Below, piece after piece: positions 62,119 through 64,000 of a stretch of DNA of 64,000 nucleotides. Every line of letters begins with the position of its first letter. Within the stretch, counting starts at the first letter, position 1. Source of the DNA: Rhodococcus sp. AW25M09 (GTDB lineage: Bacteria; Actinomycetota; Actinomycetes; Mycobacteriales; Mycobacteriaceae); assembly GCF_000333955.1 (NCBI RefSeq), contig NZ_CAPS01000012.1, positions 96,885-160,884 of the forward strand. The letters run 5' to 3'. Below the pieces are notes generated by a model, which worked only from the letters and a program-made list of their open reading frames with translations, did no database searches and was not told where the DNA came from. Both the position numbers and the translations under genes were made by a program.

Positions 62119-63975
62119 ATGGCAGATCAGATCACGCCGACGAATCGGCCGATGGCCCGCTTCGTCGAACGGCTGTCGCGGGCTCGCGGCGAGAAGAACA
62201 GCGAGACCCTGGCGGCAGGCTTCCTGCTCGCAGCAACACTGATCGCGCTGATCTGGGCGAACTCCCCCCTGGGTGATACCTATCAATCGTTCTGGCACAC
62301 CGAGCTGTCGGTCACCGTCGGCGAGCACGGTATCGCACTCGATCTCGCCCACTGGGTCAACGACGGCCTGATGGCACTGTTCTTCTTCGTCGTCGGGCTC
62401 GAAGTCAAGCGCGAGTTCGCGATGGGTGAGCTGACCGACCGATCACGTGCCGCCATCCCCATCGTCGCCGCGATCGCCGGGCTCGTGGCACCCGCGTTGT
62501 TGTTCCTCGCCTTCAATCCGTCCGGTCCCGCCGCTCAGGCGTGGGGTGTCGTCATTTCCACCGACACCGCGTTCCTACTCGGGGCACTCGCCGTCCTCGG
62601 TCCGAAGAAAGCCGCGCGGCTACGAATCTTCCTGCTCACCCTCGCCGTCGCCGACGACGTGGGCGCGCTGGCGATCATTGCGTTCTTCTACACCGACAAC
62701 CTCGACGTGGTGCCGCTCGCGCTGGCCTTCGTCGGTCTCGGCCTGATCTTCCTGCTGCGTCGACTCGAAGTGTGGCGCGGCGTGGGGTACTTCGTCGTCG
62801 CGCTCTTCACCTGGGTCGCGATGTACGAATCGGGGGTGCATCCCACCCTCGCCGGGGTGATGATCGCGTTGATCCTGCCGGTCTACCCACCGCGACGCAT
62901 CGAGGTGGAACGGGCATCGGATCTGACGCGCGCGTTCCGGCAGTCCCCGAACCCCGAATATGCCCGCGCGGCCCGCCTCGGTCTGGATCGAGCCGTCTCG
63001 GTCAACGAGAGACTCATGCGGCTCTACCAGCCGTACACGGCCTTCATCATCGTGCCGATCTTCGCCCTCGCCAATGCCGGAGTCGTACTCAGCTCCGAGA
63101 CGCTGAAAGCCGCGTCGACCTCGACGCTCACCTGGGGCATCATTGCCGGCCTCGTTCTCGGCAAGCTCATCGGAATCACCGGTGCCTCGGCCATTTTCGC
63201 GAGGCTCAAGCCCTCCGCCCTGTCTCCGGGGCTGACGCTCTCGCACATCGCAGGCGGTGCGGCGATGTCCGGAATCGGCTTCACGATTTCGCTGTTCATC
63301 ATCGATCTCGCACTCGATGACGAGCTACTGGCGGATGAGGCACGCGTCGGCGTGCTGGCGGCCTCGGCCGTTGCCGCACTGCTCGGCTGGATCCTGTTCC
63401 GCATCGACGCCAAAATTCACCCGCCGAAAGCCGAAGCGTCACTGCGCATTCTGCGTCCGGTCAGCGCAAAGCGTGATCACATTCGCGGTCCGGTCGACGC
63501 GCCGTTGACGATCGTCGAGTACGCCGATTTCGAGTGCCCGTTCTGCAGCAAGGCAACCGGCAGCGTCGCCGAGGTACGCAAGCACTTCGGCGACGACCTC
63601 CGGTACGTCTACCGCCACCTGCCGCTCGACGACTACCACCCCCATGCCCGCTACGCTGCCTATGCCAGCGAAGCTGCTGCCGCGCAGGGCAAGTTCTGGG
63701 AAATGGCCGACGCGTTGTTCCGCAACAGCGACGCACTCGAGCCCGACGACATCGACGGCTATGCGCGCGAACTCGGCCTCGACATCGACAAGTTCGACGA
63801 CGACATCCGTACCGGCGATCACGTCGTCCGCGTCGAGGACGACGAACTCGACGCGACCTCCTCCGATGTGGGCGGCACTCCGACGTTCTACCTGGGACGG
63901 GGCGACAAGAACCTCATCCGTCACGTCGGGCCCTACGACGCCGCGACACTGATCCGGGCGCTCGAGGAGAGCTAG
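62119..63975 (+). CDS. nhaA: Na+/H+ antiporter NhaA fused to DsbA-like domain
   Basis: A 618-residue fusion. Residues 1-430 are NhaA: about 12 helices with the ion-binding Asp pair in [13 protein letters not shown] and the G-L-E-V-K-R-E-F loop. Residues 440-618 form a thioredoxin-fold DsbA-like domain ([14 protein letters not shown]473 and C476; cis-proline loop GGTPTFYLG). The ATG 62119 begins the natural N-terminus; the frame is open 77 codons further without a family match. The antiporter removes Na+ at high pH; the attached domain's side of the membrane and function are unclear. The 243 bases upstream contain no other gene I can support. Confidence 0.92.
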   Translation: MADQITPTNRPMARFVERLSRARGEKNSETLAAGFLLAATLIALIWANSPLGDTYQSFWHTELSVTVGEHGIALDLAHWVNDGLMALFFFVVGLEVKREFAMGELTDRSRAAIPIVAAIAGLVAPALLFLAFNPSGPAAQAWGVVISTDTAFLLGALAVLGPKKAARLRIFLLTLAVADDVGALAIIAFFYTDNLDVVPLALAFVGLGLIFLLRRLEVWRGVGYFVVALFTWVAMYESGVHPTLAGVMIALILPVYPPRRIEVERASDLTRAFRQSPNPEYARAARLGLDRAVSVNERLMRLYQPYTAFIIVPIFALANAGVVLSSETLKAASTSTLTWGIIAGLVLGKLIGITGASAIFARLKPSALSPGLTLSHIAGGAAMSGIGFTISLFIIDLALDDELLADEARVGVLAASAVAALLGWILFRIDAKIHPPKAEASLRILRPVSAKRDHIRGPVDAPLTIVEYADFECPFCSKATGSVAEVRKHFGDDLRYVYRHLPLDDYHPHARYAAYASEAAAAQGKFWEMADALFRNSDALEPDDIDGYARELGLDIDKFDDDIRTGDHVVRVEDDELDATSSDVGGTPTFYLGRGDKNLIRHVGPYDAATLIRALEES

Positions 63976-64000
63976 CGGGCGAACCGATCGGTATTTTCTA

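Overview
The window looks like chromosome of a high-GC mycolic-acid actinomycete, most likely Rhodococcus or a close relative (inference from gene content; no rRNA or marker gene is present and GC was not computed). Pointers are a UgpAEBC glycerophosphocholine-type importer very like the mycobacterial one, a FadE25-like acyl-CoA dehydrogenase, a DesA-type acyl-ACP desaturase, maltokinase, an Ig-plus-YkuD L,D-transpeptidase, RNase J, GAF-ANTAR regulation and many GTG starts. I see no tRNA, rRNA, CRISPR array, transposase, integrase or phage gene. Coding is dense and no gap exceeds about 300 bases.

Layout. 1-6016: polyol uptake and oxidation (ABC permeases, binding lipoprotein and SorC-type regulator on the minus strand; zinc dehydrogenase and mannitol-type dehydrogenase divergent on the plus strand). 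6000-8034: TrkA/TrkH potassium uptake. 8150-13622: a two-component system divergent from a five-gene redox operon (small membrane protein, ApbE, cytochrome b-like membrane protein, NuoF-like flavoprotein, three-cysteine ferredoxin). 13615-16603: TetR, SDR and a flavin monooxygenase interrupted by an in-frame TGA. 16720-19916: MFS exporter with a possible leader peptide, then RNase J. 19929-27883: MerR/SulP, 2-hydroxyacid dehydrogenase, PRISE-type reductase, xylulokinase, and a second SulP with an ArsR regulator. 28013-33701: TetR, FadE and FadB-type beta-oxidation genes, then three SDRs separated by palindromic repeats.

33769-42228: two acyltransferases, a GntP permease, a heliorhodopsin, an M50-like membrane protein, an acyl-ACP desaturase, a GtrA protein, a 55-residue membrane protein and maltokinase. 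42384-49435: pirin, diguanylate cyclase, an ABC exporter with its TetR, and an M13 peptidase. 49601-55060: cytochrome P450 and ugpAEBC. 55205-56571: a small lipoprotein gene broken by an 8-bp tandem repeat, then L,D-transpeptidase. 56869-59982: a tightly overlapping cluster of glycosyltransferase, acyl-CoA dehydrogenase-like protein, PIG-L deacetylase and NodS-like methyltransferase. 60009-63975: GAF-ANTAR protein, zinc-binding peptidase-like protein and an NhaA-DsbA fusion.

The most notable points are the putative contingency locus at 55395-55455, the overlapping GT2/ACAD/PIG-L/methyltransferase cluster, the heliorhodopsin, the flavinylation/electron-transfer operon with no visible flavinylated partner, two families of repeated long intergenic palindromes placed at gene ends, and several well-spaced operator pairs whose positions support regulator-target assignments.
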